Shown here: in pieces, positions 1 to 5,809 of the stretch
Numbering within the stretch: the stretch's first letter is position 1
Layout: the number at the start of each line of letters is the position of its first letter
Translations under genes and position numbers: made by a program
The notes under the pieces: model-generated
Told to the model about the DNA's origin: nothing
The model's database searches: none
Seen by the model: only the letters and a program-made list of their open reading frames with translations
NCBI GenBank assembly: GCA_039929105.1
Contig: JBDSRX010000061.1
Coordinates: 1-8,238 of the forward strand
From: JBDSRX01 sp039929105
GTDB lineage: Bacteria; Patescibacteriota; Dojkabacteria; J137
Reading direction: 5' to 3'
DNA: 8,238 nt

Positions 1-63
1 ACAGATAATGCATTTAATGGCTGTGATGAAGTAATTAAATCTCTTAAACTAGAAATTATATAG
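1..63 (+). CDS. C-terminal end of a third copy of the tandem surface-protein family (5' end outside window)
   Basis: An open frame enters from the left edge and stops at TAG (61-63), leaving 20 readable residues. They resemble the C-termini of the next two genes: an AF..CD segment, then I, a hydrophobic stretch with L, and the end of the chain. In the downstream proteins the matching segments are FEFCDKIMTNLEF and TAFCDSIMTKLNF; here it is AFNGCDEVIKSLKLE. I therefore infer that the gene is another member of the same family. The stop lies 27 bp before the next start on the same strand, so co-transcription is possible. The match is short and the rest of the protein cannot be seen, so assignment to the family is likely but not certain. 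Confidence 0.6.
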   Translation, partial: TDNAFNGCDEVIKSLKLEII

Positions 64-90
64 TTGATCGGAAATAGTAGTATTTAACTA

Positions 91-873
91 ATGGAGACAC
101 CAAAACCAGATCCAATAATTATTCAACCCGTTATGCCGGCGGTACAGATGCCCTCTTTACCGCCTATTCCATTAGTTGAATTAAGTACTATGGATAAACT
201 AAAGGTTTGGATAATTAAAAACAAAAAACTTGCAGCGGTAATTATATTATTTCTAATAGTATTCTTAACTACTATTATTCTTGTTATTATTTCCTCTAAT
301 CGAAATTTAAGCGTAAATCCTAATCCTACACCAAACGTTTCAAGACCAATTCTACCAATATCACAACCAATTACAACAGAACCTAATCCAACATCCATAA
401 CAACTAAAACAGTTGCATTTAGTGTAGATAATGAATTTGGAATTTCTCAAAAACCAATAAATACATTAAAAGGAACTATTAATGTTGAAGAAACTGTTTC
501 AGTAACAAATCCAACTCAATTTTCTTTAGTAATAAAACAAGGAAGTAGCTCATTTACAATTACAAATTTCTATGAGGAAACACAACACAAATTTATTGAT
601 GCCAATTTTATTGGAATAACAAAAACACTAGGGGAAACTTATAGAGTTAGCCAAGTAGGTACAAGTGAAGGCTCTGCTGAATACTTTTATGTTCAGCCGG
701 ATGCAATTAAATTAACTGGGTCTTGCAATCCTACTAGTTATCCAGATCCAATAGCAGCACCATGTGGAGTTTCAAATTATAAGGGATACTACTTTCAATG
801 TACTGGGAATCAAAGCTTTGAGTTTTGCGATAAGATTATGACAAATTTAGAATTCACTATAACTGATAATTAA
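91..873 (+). CDS. Single-pass membrane protein with Pro-rich cytoplasmic tail and four-Cys outside domain (short paralogue)
   Basis: This 260-residue protein belongs to no family I recognise. Residues 1-35 are Pro-rich and include PKPDPI (4-9). Residues 36-47 are basic (KLK, KNKK), and 48-68 form one hydrophobic membrane anchor with no cleavage signal, so the N-terminus should be inside the cell and the remainder outside. Residues 70-105 are a Pro/Thr/Asn-rich linker. From about 106 to the end lies a beta-rich domain with cysteines at 212, 225, 237 and 246, in contexts SC, PCG, QC and FCD. The same order of parts and the same four cysteines occur in the next gene, so the two are tandem paralogues. 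All cysteines lie on the predicted outer side, which fits disulfides. No Shine-Dalgarno sequence precedes the ATG. The role is unknown; a surface or envelope protein is the safest description. Confidence 0.85.
   Translation: METPKPDPIIIQPVMPAVQMPSLPPIPLVELSTMDKLKVWIIKNKKLAAVIILFLIVFLTTIILVIISSNRNLSVNPNPTPNVSRPILPISQPITTEPNPTSITTKTVAFSVDNEFGISQKPINTLKGTINVEETVSVTNPTQFSLVIKQGSSSFTITNFYEETQHKFIDANFIGITKTLGETYRVSQVGTSEGSAEYFYVQPDAIKLTGSCNPTSYPDPIAAPCGVSNYKGYYFQCTGNQSFEFCDKIMTNLEFTITDN
100..117 (+). repeat. 18-bp direct repeat, copy 1 (codes for PKPDPI region)
   Basis: The sequence CCAAAACCAGATCCAATA is identical at 100-117 and 947-964. In both genes it encodes the PKPDPI motif near the N-terminus. 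It is the longest exact match I noticed between the paralogues. It looks like a conserved coding segment rather than a mobile repeat. Confidence 0.8.
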
Positions 874-928
874 TGTACACCTAAAGTTACTATACTAGCA
901 TAATATAAATAATTTTTAAGTAATATAA

Positions 929-2134
929 ATGGAACAATCGACAATGCCAAAACCAGATCCAATAGTTTTAAACAAAACTATTGAACCTACACAACCAGTA
1001 ACTCCACAGATTTCAGTTACTCCTTCTACTCCTATTGAACCAACTAGCAGTGTTGGCATGACAAGAATGCAAAAATTAAAAGAATTTACTAAAAAAAATA
1101 AAAAATTAGTAATAGCACTTTCCATTCTAGGAGTTGCATTATTAATCGCAGTTATCCTAATTATCTTCTCTTATAAACCAGCCGGAACAATAAATAACCA
1201 ACCTATTGTATCTACACCTGTTGTAGAAACAGAGAAACCAATCGTTTTAAGTAAAGAATGTGCAGCAGAAAATCAGGATATAATTGCTAATGTTCCATCA
1301 GATTGGACTTGTTCAAAAAATAATTCTGAAGCTTCTGGTGTAACTGATCTTTTATTAACAGATTCAGACATAAAAATTACGTTTCCAAAAGATGTTCAAC
1401 CAGCTATAGGTTGTGGAATCAACGCACCTAATTGTGGAGCTGAGATTATTTATACATCAAGTAAAATTGATGCATTAAAACTTTATAAGACTAGTGGAAA
1501 GATTACAGTCTTGACTGCAAATATTATTCTAGGCACTAAAAATTATGTCGTAAATATAAGAATCAAAGATTTAACTCAAACTGAATTAACTTCTAGACAA
1601 AAAGAGTTAATTGTAAAAATCCTTGAAGGTGTGGAAATTAATACTGAATTTTCAACAGATAAAAAACTTTCATTCGAAGTAGAACCAATATTTGGACCAG
1701 TAAATGGAACACAAACAATGGTTGCAAATATAACTGTTGATAAAGATACAGTATTAAGCCAAAAAGATAAAAAAACAGCAGTAATAACTAAAGGGAATGG
1801 AATTTTAACAATAACTAGTTATCACGAATGGACTGGTAGTGAATTTCAATCTGCAAATTATATTGCTACAACAGAATCAATGGGTCAAATATTTAGAGTA
1901 AAATTAGGTGTAGAAGGCGGTTCTCAAATATATTACACCAAAGCATCCAATTTAACTTTAGGATCTAGATGTGAACCTGTTAGTTCCCCTAAGGGTTATA
2001 TGGATTCACCTTGTGGAACATATCCTCTAGACGGTGGATGGGTTTTCCAATGTACACCAGTTAATGGGACTGTCGATACTGCATTCTGTGATTCTATAAT
2101 GACAAAGTTAAATTTCACTTTTAGAGATAACTAA
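929..2134 (+). CDS. Single-pass membrane protein, long paralogue with an extra outside domain
   Basis: This 401-residue paralogue of the preceding gene also matches no family I recognise. PKPDPI is at residues 7-12, followed by a Pro/Thr-rich tail, a basic stretch with KKNKKL (55-60) and a membrane anchor at about 60-82. After a short linker, residues of about 105-238 form a domain absent from the shorter paralogue. It contains an SDWTC segment and cysteines 111, 128, 162 and 169. Residues of about 240-401 match the C-terminal domain of the short paralogue, with cysteines 348, 362, 375 and 387 in the same RC, PCG, QC, FCD contexts. All eight cysteines are predicted outside, so disulfides are likely. 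I kept the ATG at 929 because both paralogues then begin ATGGA; the in-frame ATG at 944, directly before PKPDPI, is an alternative. The 55-bp spacer to the previous gene is very AT-rich and could hold a promoter, but no convincing -35 is visible. A hairpin follows the stop. Confidence 0.85.
   Translation: MEQSTMPKPDPIVLNKTIEPTQPVTPQISVTPSTPIEPTSSVGMTRMQKLKEFTKKNKKLVIALSILGVALLIAVILIIFSYKPAGTINNQPIVSTPVVETEKPIVLSKECAAENQDIIANVPSDWTCSKNNSEASGVTDLLLTDSDIKITFPKDVQPAIGCGINAPNCGAEIIYTSSKIDALKLYKTSGKITVLTANIILGTKNYVVNIRIKDLTQTELTSRQKELIVKILEGVEINTEFSTDKKLSFEVEPIFGPVNGTQTMVANITVDKDTVLSQKDKKTAVITKGNGILTITSYHEWTGSEFQSANYIATTESMGQIFRVKLGVEGGSQIYYTKASNLTLGSRCEPVSSPKGYMDSPCGTYPLDGGWVFQCTPVNGTVDTAFCDSIMTKLNFTFRDN
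947..964 (+). repeat. 18-bp direct repeat, copy 2 (codes for PKPDPI region)
   Basis: This is the second exact copy of the 18-bp sequence found at 100-117, in the same reading frame relative to the encoded PKPDPI motif. It supports origin of the two genes by duplication, with the N-terminal tag held conserved while the linkers diverged. Confidence 0.8.
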
Positions 2135-2152
2135 AATTAGAATGATTTTTTA

Positions 2153-2174
2153 AGAAGCACCGCAAGGTGCTTCT
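2153..2174 (+). terminator. 9-bp hairpin with GCAA tetraloop after the surface-protein array
   Basis: AGAAGCACC (2153-2161) and GGTGCTTCT (2166-2174) form a perfect 9-bp stem closed by a GCAA (GNRA-type) tetraloop. It lies 19 nt after the stop of the long paralogue and about 27 nt before the predicted uppP promoter, the usual place for an intrinsic terminator. The downstream tract is only TCTTATAT rather than a clean T-run, and a T6 run lies just upstream (2146-2151). The hairpin might therefore work mainly as a 3'-end stabiliser, or as a terminator for the opposite strand. The stem is notably GC-rich for this sequence. Confidence 0.6.
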
Positions 2175-2200
2175 CTTATATATCCAAGATTGAACAAAGT

Positions 2201-2229
2201 TTGATATCGTTTATATATTTATGTAAAAT
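2201..2229 (+). promoter_or_regulatory. Predicted sigma70-type promoter of uppP
   Basis: TTGATA (2201-2206) and TAAAAT (2224-2229) are separated by exactly 17 bp, close to the TTGACA-17-TATAAT consensus. Transcription would begin near 2236, giving a leader of about 20 nt before the TTG start at 2257. The preceding hairpin suggests uppP is transcribed separately from the surface-protein array. Confidence 0.55.
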
Positions 2230-2256
2230 ACATCGTTAAGCTATTAAATAATTATT

Positions 2257-3114
2257 TTGAACTTTCTAGAACCAATTTTACTAGGTGCATTACAAGGATT
2301 AACAGAATTTATTCCGGTTTCGAGTTCCGGTCATTTATATGTTTTTCCAAAAATATTTAGTTCATCACAATTTTTAAGTTCAACTTCATTTATACTTTTC
2401 TTGCATTTAGGCACTCTACTCTCGCTTTTGATTTATTACAGAGTATTAATTATTCGATATATTAAAGTTGCTTTTAGATATATAAAAGATAGAAATCCAG
2501 TTGGAGATGATAAAAAAGATACATTGGTAATTAGAAATGTAATTATTGCTACAATTCCTGCAGCAATTATTGGACTGATTGTAGAAAAGTTATTAACAAA
2601 AATTTATGATGAGCAAATTATAGATAAGAATGTTGCGTTTCTAGTTGTTGCTATTCCAATGATAATTATGGGACTTCTATTTATCTTTGAAGGTAGATTT
2701 ATAAGAAATAATAATGAAGAAATTGATTCTATTGGAATTAAGAAAAGTCTTATTGTTGGTATCTCACAATGCTTAGCATTTATTAGAGGTACATCAAGAT
2801 CTGGAGTTACATTGTTAACAGGTCAACTTCAAGGTTTAAGCAGAGTTTCTGCAGCAGAGTTTTCTTTTTTAATAAGTATTCCAATTATTACAGCTTCTAG
2901 CATAGTTGAAGTAATTCAATTCCTAAAAGATTCTTCAGATTTTTCGAGTGATTTGATTATGGCTTACATACTTGGAGCAATAACATCTTTTATAGTTGGT
3001 TTATTTGCCATCGATTTCTTAATGAAATTCTTAAGAAAAAGAAGCTTGGCATTCTTTGGTTACTATAGATTATACTTCGGAGTCTTCTTAATATTCTTGG
3101 TAATATTCAAGTGA
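2257..3114 (+). CDS. uppP: Undecaprenyl-diphosphate phosphatase (UppP/BacA)
   Basis: This integral membrane enzyme hydrolyses undecaprenyl pyrophosphate to undecaprenyl phosphate, recycling the lipid carrier for peptidoglycan and other envelope polymers; extra copies in other bacteria give bacitracin resistance. At 285 residues it has the normal family length. Family landmarks are QGLTEFIPVSSSGHL at residues 13-27 (the (E/Q)xxxE motif with Q13 and E17, and the Ser-rich loop with H26) and GTSRSG at 178-183 followed by SRVSAAEFSFL (195-205). Several hydrophobic helices span the remainder. The canonical Pro before GTSRSG is replaced by Arg177. The start is TTG: an in-frame TAA at 2245-2247 leaves no ATG or GTG before the conserved N-terminal LGALQGLTEF segment, and the start of the encoded protein (M-NFLEPILLG) fits the family. 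A promoter lies upstream and no Shine-Dalgarno sequence is visible. The TGA stop argues against UGA recoding. Confidence 0.96.
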   Translation: MNFLEPILLGALQGLTEFIPVSSSGHLYVFPKIFSSSQFLSSTSFILFLHLGTLLSLLIYYRVLIIRYIKVAFRYIKDRNPVGDDKKDTLVIRNVIIATIPAAIIGLIVEKLLTKIYDEQIIDKNVAFLVVAIPMIIMGLLFIFEGRFIRNNNEEIDSIGIKKSLIVGISQCLAFIRGTSRSGVTLLTGQLQGLSRVSAAEFSFLISIPIITASSIVEVIQFLKDSSDFSSDLIMAYILGAITSFIVGLFAIDFLMKFLRKRSLAFFGYYRLYFGVFLIFLVIFK

Positions 3115-3118
3115 TGAA

Positions 3119-3155
3119 TACTTTTTGTGATGATAAAACACACGTGCACAAAGTA
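3119..3155 (+). other. Hairpin with 2-nt bulge just after uppP
   Basis: TACTTTTTGTG (3119-3129) can pair with CACAAAGTA (3147-3155) as a 9-bp stem with two extra T residues bulged. The loop is 17 nt and contains part of a CACGTG palindrome. It begins four bases after the uppP stop, so it may protect or end that transcript, but there is no T-run after it. Its biological role is uncertain. Confidence 0.3.
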
Positions 3156-3161
3156 GTAGAT

Positions 3162-3203
3162 AAAAGGTTTGATTAAACCAATGGAGCGGAAATGATTCCT
3201 TTT
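3162..3203 (+). other. Nested small dyads in the uppP-SDR spacer
   Basis: AAAAGG (3162-3167) can pair with CCTTTT (3198-3203). Overlapping alternatives are GGTTT/AAACC (3166-3170 with 3175-3179, loop GATT) and GGAA/TTCC (3188-3191 with 3196-3199, loop ATGA, followed by TTTT). They could be a weak intrinsic terminator for uppP or a small structured leader. The stems are short and the sequence AT-rich, so chance is a real possibility. I do not recognise a riboswitch class here. Confidence 0.25.
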
Positions 3204-3215
3204 GATATACATTTA

Positions 3216-3221
3216 TATAAT
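3216..3221 (+). promoter_or_regulatory. Candidate -10 box upstream of the SDR gene
   Basis: A perfect TATAAT lies 29 bp before the ATG at 3251, which would give a leader of about 23 nt. No good -35 lies 16-18 bp upstream. A TTGATATACATTTATATA string (3202-3219) resembles the TTGATAT..TTTATATA string before uppP (2201-2217), hinting at a shared promoter style. In such AT-rich DNA a lone -10 match is weak evidence. Confidence 0.35.
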
Positions 3222-3250
3222 TGGAGTAGAAATAATTTTTTACCAGAAGT

Positions 3251-4177
3251 ATGAGCAAAGTAGTAATTTTTGGCGGTACAGGACTAATTGGAAAAGAACT
3301 TGCAGAAGTTCTTGCAATTCACGAATACAATATCGTGATTGTTTCTAGAGATATTGAGAAAGCAGAATTACAGTTTGCATCTTTAAATTATCAAGACTTG
3401 ATTAGTTTCTTAGATATTAATGATGATGTTGCGATAATTCAAGCAATGAACAAATCAGATGCTGTAATTAATCTTTCAGGAGCAAGTATTTTTAGTAAAA
3501 GATGGACTAAAAAATATAAAGAAGAAATGTTTGAAAGTAGAATCTCTACAACTAAAAGAGTACTGAAATATATTGAAAAGACTAAAGAAAAACCAAAAAC
3601 ATTAATTAATAGTTCGGCGATAGGATATTACGGTGCAACTTTAAGTGATAAGCTTCTTGATGAAAAAGCACCTTCCGGTTTTGATTTTCTAGCTCAACTT
3701 TGTACAGCATGGGAAAACGAAGCTAATAAAGCTAAAGATATAGTTTCAAGAATTATTAATTTAAGAACAGGATTAGTCCTCTCTTCTAATGATGGAGTTT
3801 TAAATGGACTAACTAGAAGTTATAAATTTAAGATAGGAACATATTTTAAACCTGGATATCAATACTTTTCTTGGATACATATTGAAGATTTAACTTACGC
3901 AATTTTAGAATGTATTGAGAACAAAAAATTGAAAGGACCAATAAATATAACTGCCCCAAATGCCGTAACAAATAAACAATTAGCAAAAGATCTTTCTGAA
4001 GTGTATGAAGCTAAGATTACAATCCCTATTCCTCAACAATTAGCTAGAATTGCTCTTGGAGAATTTGCAGAGAATTTAATAAAAGGGCAAAAAGTTATTC
4101 CAACAAAGCTTCTAGAGATTAACTTTGTATTTAAATACCCTGAACTTGTTCCAGCTTTAAAAAATCTTAAAGAATAG
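3251..4177 (+). CDS. TIGR01777/YfcH-type NAD(P)-binding epimerase family protein (SDR superfamily)
   Basis: This 308-residue protein is an extended short-chain dehydrogenase/reductase of the SDR39U1/YfcH group; a cofactor-binding cytoplasmic oxidoreductase or epimerase is expected, but substrates are generally unknown for this family. The N-terminal GGTGLIG (8-14) is the dinucleotide-binding glycine motif. INLSGASI (73-80), ESRISTTKRV (95-104), NSSAIGYYG (120-128), LRTGLVLS (171-178) and FSWIHIEDL (206-214) are the expected family segments. The C-terminal stretch from about 258, with GQKVIPTKLLEINFVFKYP (279-297), matches the usual DUF1731 end domain. Length is normal. The ATG at 3251 places the glycine motif at the expected distance from the N-terminus; there is no Shine-Dalgarno sequence. 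The gene runs convergently into the pseudouridine synthase gene, and the two coding ends overlap by 11 bp. Confidence 0.92.
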   Translation: MSKVVIFGGTGLIGKELAEVLAIHEYNIVIVSRDIEKAELQFASLNYQDLISFLDINDDVAIIQAMNKSDAVINLSGASIFSKRWTKKYKEEMFESRISTTKRVLKYIEKTKEKPKTLINSSAIGYYGATLSDKLLDEKAPSGFDFLAQLCTAWENEANKAKDIVSRIINLRTGLVLSSNDGVLNGLTRSYKFKIGTYFKPGYQYFSWIHIEDLTYAILECIENKKLKGPINITAPNAVTNKQLAKDLSEVYEAKITIPIPQQLARIALGEFAENLIKGQKVIPTKLLEINFVFKYPELVPALKNLKE

Positions 4178-4907
4178 TAATTACGTCACTAAATTCTTTC
4201 CAGTTATTCTCTTTAGGAAAACTTTTAAATTCGAGATCTTTATGTGTAATTGGATGGGGAAATTTGAGGCTGTATGCCCACAAGGATGGATGTAAATTCT
4301 TTTTGGATATAATATCACTCGAGCTTACATTTTTATTATATTTAGTATCACCTTCTAAAGGGAATCCTGCATGAGCAAGTTGTGCTCTAATTTGATGGAA
4401 ACGTCCTGTTATTAATTGGACTTCAATTAATGATTTATTCTCTACTGTTTTTAAAAGTCTATATTTTAGTTTTGCAACCTTAACTCTTTCGGCTTTGGGA
4501 TGGAAATTTTCAAATTGTTTTGCTTCAGGCATAGAGTCGAAAATCTCAGCTTTGTTAGTTTCTTTATCTTTTATTAGAAAGCTTTCTAGATTATATTCTT
4601 GTTCGTCTTCTGCCGGAACTCCAGATACAACTGCAATGTATTTTTTTGAAAATTCACCTTTGATAATAGATTGCGATAATCTAGCAGCAGCTTTAGAATT
4701 TTTTGCAAAAACCATAACTCCACCTACATTCCTATCTAATCTATGGACTAAACCTAAAAAAACGTTTCCAGGTTTACCATCTCTTTCTTTGATAATTTTC
4801 TTAATTTCAGACAGAACATCAGGATCGTGTGAATCGTCAGCTTGAGAAAGCATTCCTACAGGTTTATCTGCGACTAATATAGCATTGTCTTCAAAAAGGA
4901 TATTCAT
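4167..4907 (-). CDS. RluA-family RNA pseudouridine synthase
   Basis: The enzyme should convert uridine to pseudouridine in rRNA or tRNA. Numbered from the chosen start, the catalytic motif HRLDR is at 55-59 with Asp58 as nucleophile. ADKPVGML (13-20) is the N-terminal family segment and TGRFHQIRAQLAHAG lies at 167-181. There is no N-terminal S4 domain, so it resembles short members such as RluA rather than RluC or RluD; the modified position cannot be told from sequence. I chose ATG 4907 because the protein then begins MNILFED, like many relatives, 2 bp after the stop of the methyltransferase gene. The in-frame ATG at 4922 would add five residues and overlap that gene by 13 bp. Either way the two genes are coupled in one operon. 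The 3' end overlaps the convergent SDR gene by 11 bp. Confidence 0.93.
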   Translation of the reverse strand: MNILFEDNAILVADKPVGMLSQADDSHDPDVLSEIKKIIKERDGKPGNVFLGLVHRLDRNVGGVMVFAKNSKAAARLSQSIIKGEFSKKYIAVVSGVPAEDEQEYNLESFLIKDKETNKAEIFDSMPEAKQFENFHPKAERVKVAKLKYRLLKTVENKSLIEVQLITGRFHQIRAQLAHAGFPLEGDTKYNKNVSSSDIISKKNLHPSLWAYSLKFPHPITHKDLEFKSFPKENNWKEFSDVITIL

Positions 4908-4909
4908 AT

Positions 4910-5767
4910 TTAAAATTCGCATCTAATTGTAGAACCACAGGGAAGATTCATATCTTCTCTGTTTTTTATAGGCAAACCAAGTTCATCAGAAGAAATTTTT
5001 CCTTTTGGTAGTTTATCTTTTAAAATATTTTCAATTGCATATCTAGAAATCTCACTTGCATATGAATTTACAAGAATGAATAAGGGTTTCTCTTCTAGAA
5101 TTTCGTTACATAAACCTACTAATTCATTTAAACTCTTTTCAATTTCCCAAACTTCTCCAGAAGTTCCTCTTCCAAAAGATGGTGGATCCATTATTATTCC
5201 ATGGTATTTATTACCTCTTCGGATTTCTCTTTGAACTAATTTAACAACATCGTCTACAAAGAATCTGACAGGTTTACCATCTAGTCCAGATTTTGAAACA
5301 TTTTGTTTTGCAATTTCTATCATTCCTTTGGATGCATCTACATGTACTACCTCAGCACCAGCTGCTAATGCAGCAACAGTTGCACCTCCAGTGTAGCCAA
5401 AAAGATTTAATACTTTTGGAAAACTAATTTTAGAATCTTTTATTTTTTTATCTATCCAATCCCAGTTAACTGCCTGCTCAGGAAATAAACCTGTATGTTT
5501 AAAGCTTGTCGGTTTTATTACAAAGTCTAAATTTCTGTATTTAACACTCCATTGTTCTGGAACTCTTTTAATAAATTCCCATTCACCTCCTCCAGATTTA
5601 CTTCTATGATAAATTGCATCGGCTTTGTCCCATAAAACTAGATTAGATTTATTCCATATAGCTTGTGGATCTGGTCTACGTAGGATAAACTCTCCCCATC
5701 TTTCTAACTTTTCTCCATTTCCTGCATCTAGAACTTCAAAATCGTCCCAATTATTTGCTATTAGCAT
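4910..5767 (-). CDS. Class I SAM-dependent methyltransferase, RlmI/RlmK-like (probable rRNA methyltransferase)
   Basis: This 285-residue protein contains a Rossmann-fold methyltransferase domain of the COG1092-like group. Motif I is VLNLFGYTGG (119-128), with acidic Asp144 after the next strand (VVHVDAS) as probable ribose contact. VDD (171-173) fits the adenine-contact position, and DPPSFGRG (194-201) is the motif IV catalytic loop typical of this group. The C-terminal LPCGSTIRCEF resembles relatives. The first ~90 residues, with RWGEFILRRPDPQAIW (23-38), are a small N-terminal domain seen in this group. Relatives methylate 23S rRNA, so rRNA is the most likely substrate, but the target base is not predictable here. 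It is the first gene of a two-gene unit with the pseudouridine synthase. A TATAAT on the minus strand (5801-5796) lies about 29 bp before the ATG. Confidence 0.9.
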   Translation of the reverse strand: MLIANNWDDFEVLDAGNGEKLERWGEFILRRPDPQAIWNKSNLVLWDKADAIYHRSKSGGGEWEFIKRVPEQWSVKYRNLDFVIKPTSFKHTGLFPEQAVNWDWIDKKIKDSKISFPKVLNLFGYTGGATVAALAAGAEVVHVDASKGMIEIAKQNVSKSGLDGKPVRFFVDDVVKLVQREIRRGNKYHGIIMDPPSFGRGTSGEVWEIEKSLNELVGLCNEILEEKPLFILVNSYASEISRYAIENILKDKLPKGKISSDELGLPIKNREDMNLPCGSTIRCEF

Positions 5768-5773
5768 ATACTT

Positions 5774-5803
5774 TTGTTTAAATATGTTTGTGCTTATTAT
5801 ACA
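5774..5803 (+). promoter_or_regulatory. Candidate promoter of the MFS transporter gene
   Basis: TTGTTT (5774-5779) is followed after 18 bp by TATACA (5798-5803); an overlapping TATTAT (5795-5800) is the alternative -10. Transcription would begin between about 5807 and 5810, at or within 3 nt of the ATG at 5810. The transcript would then be leaderless or nearly so. The same bases carry a TATAAT on the opposite strand. Confidence 0.4.
5796..5801 (-). promoter_or_regulatory. Candidate -10 box for the methyltransferase-pseudouridine synthase operon
   Basis: Read on the minus strand this is a perfect TATAAT, preceded directly by TTG. Transcription would begin near 5789, giving a leader of about 22 nt before the ATG at 5767. 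No strong -35 is visible. It overlaps the -10 candidates of the divergent transporter gene on the other strand. Confidence 0.45.
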
Positions 5804-5809
5804 AGATTT

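Noticed and set aside
123..398. Open frame on the minus strand (91 codons) inside the short surface-protein gene
   Set aside because: It lies antisense to a gene with a well-supported paralogue and has no promoter or family features.
874..928. Promoter for the long paralogue (TATACT at 891, several TATA-like strings)
   Set aside because: The spacer is so AT-rich that -10-like strings are expected by chance, and no -35 fits, so I did not list it as a feature.
916..1125. Open frame on the minus strand (69 codons) over the start of the long paralogue
   Set aside because: It is antisense to the conserved tail and anchor coding region, and its composition follows from that sequence.
3115..3250. 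Possible riboswitch (considered fluoride and other small classes)
   Set aside because: The conserved core of the fluoride class is not present and the stems are short. I kept it only as an unassigned structured spacer.
4495..4845. Open frame on the plus strand (116 codons)
   Set aside because: It is the complement of the RluA-family gene, which has its catalytic motif intact. Its Ser/Phe-rich product looks like nothing known.
5774..5809. TTG-initiated extension of the transporter (12 extra residues)
   Set aside because: It would run through the predicted promoter, and the ATG at 5810 gives a normal MFS N-terminus.
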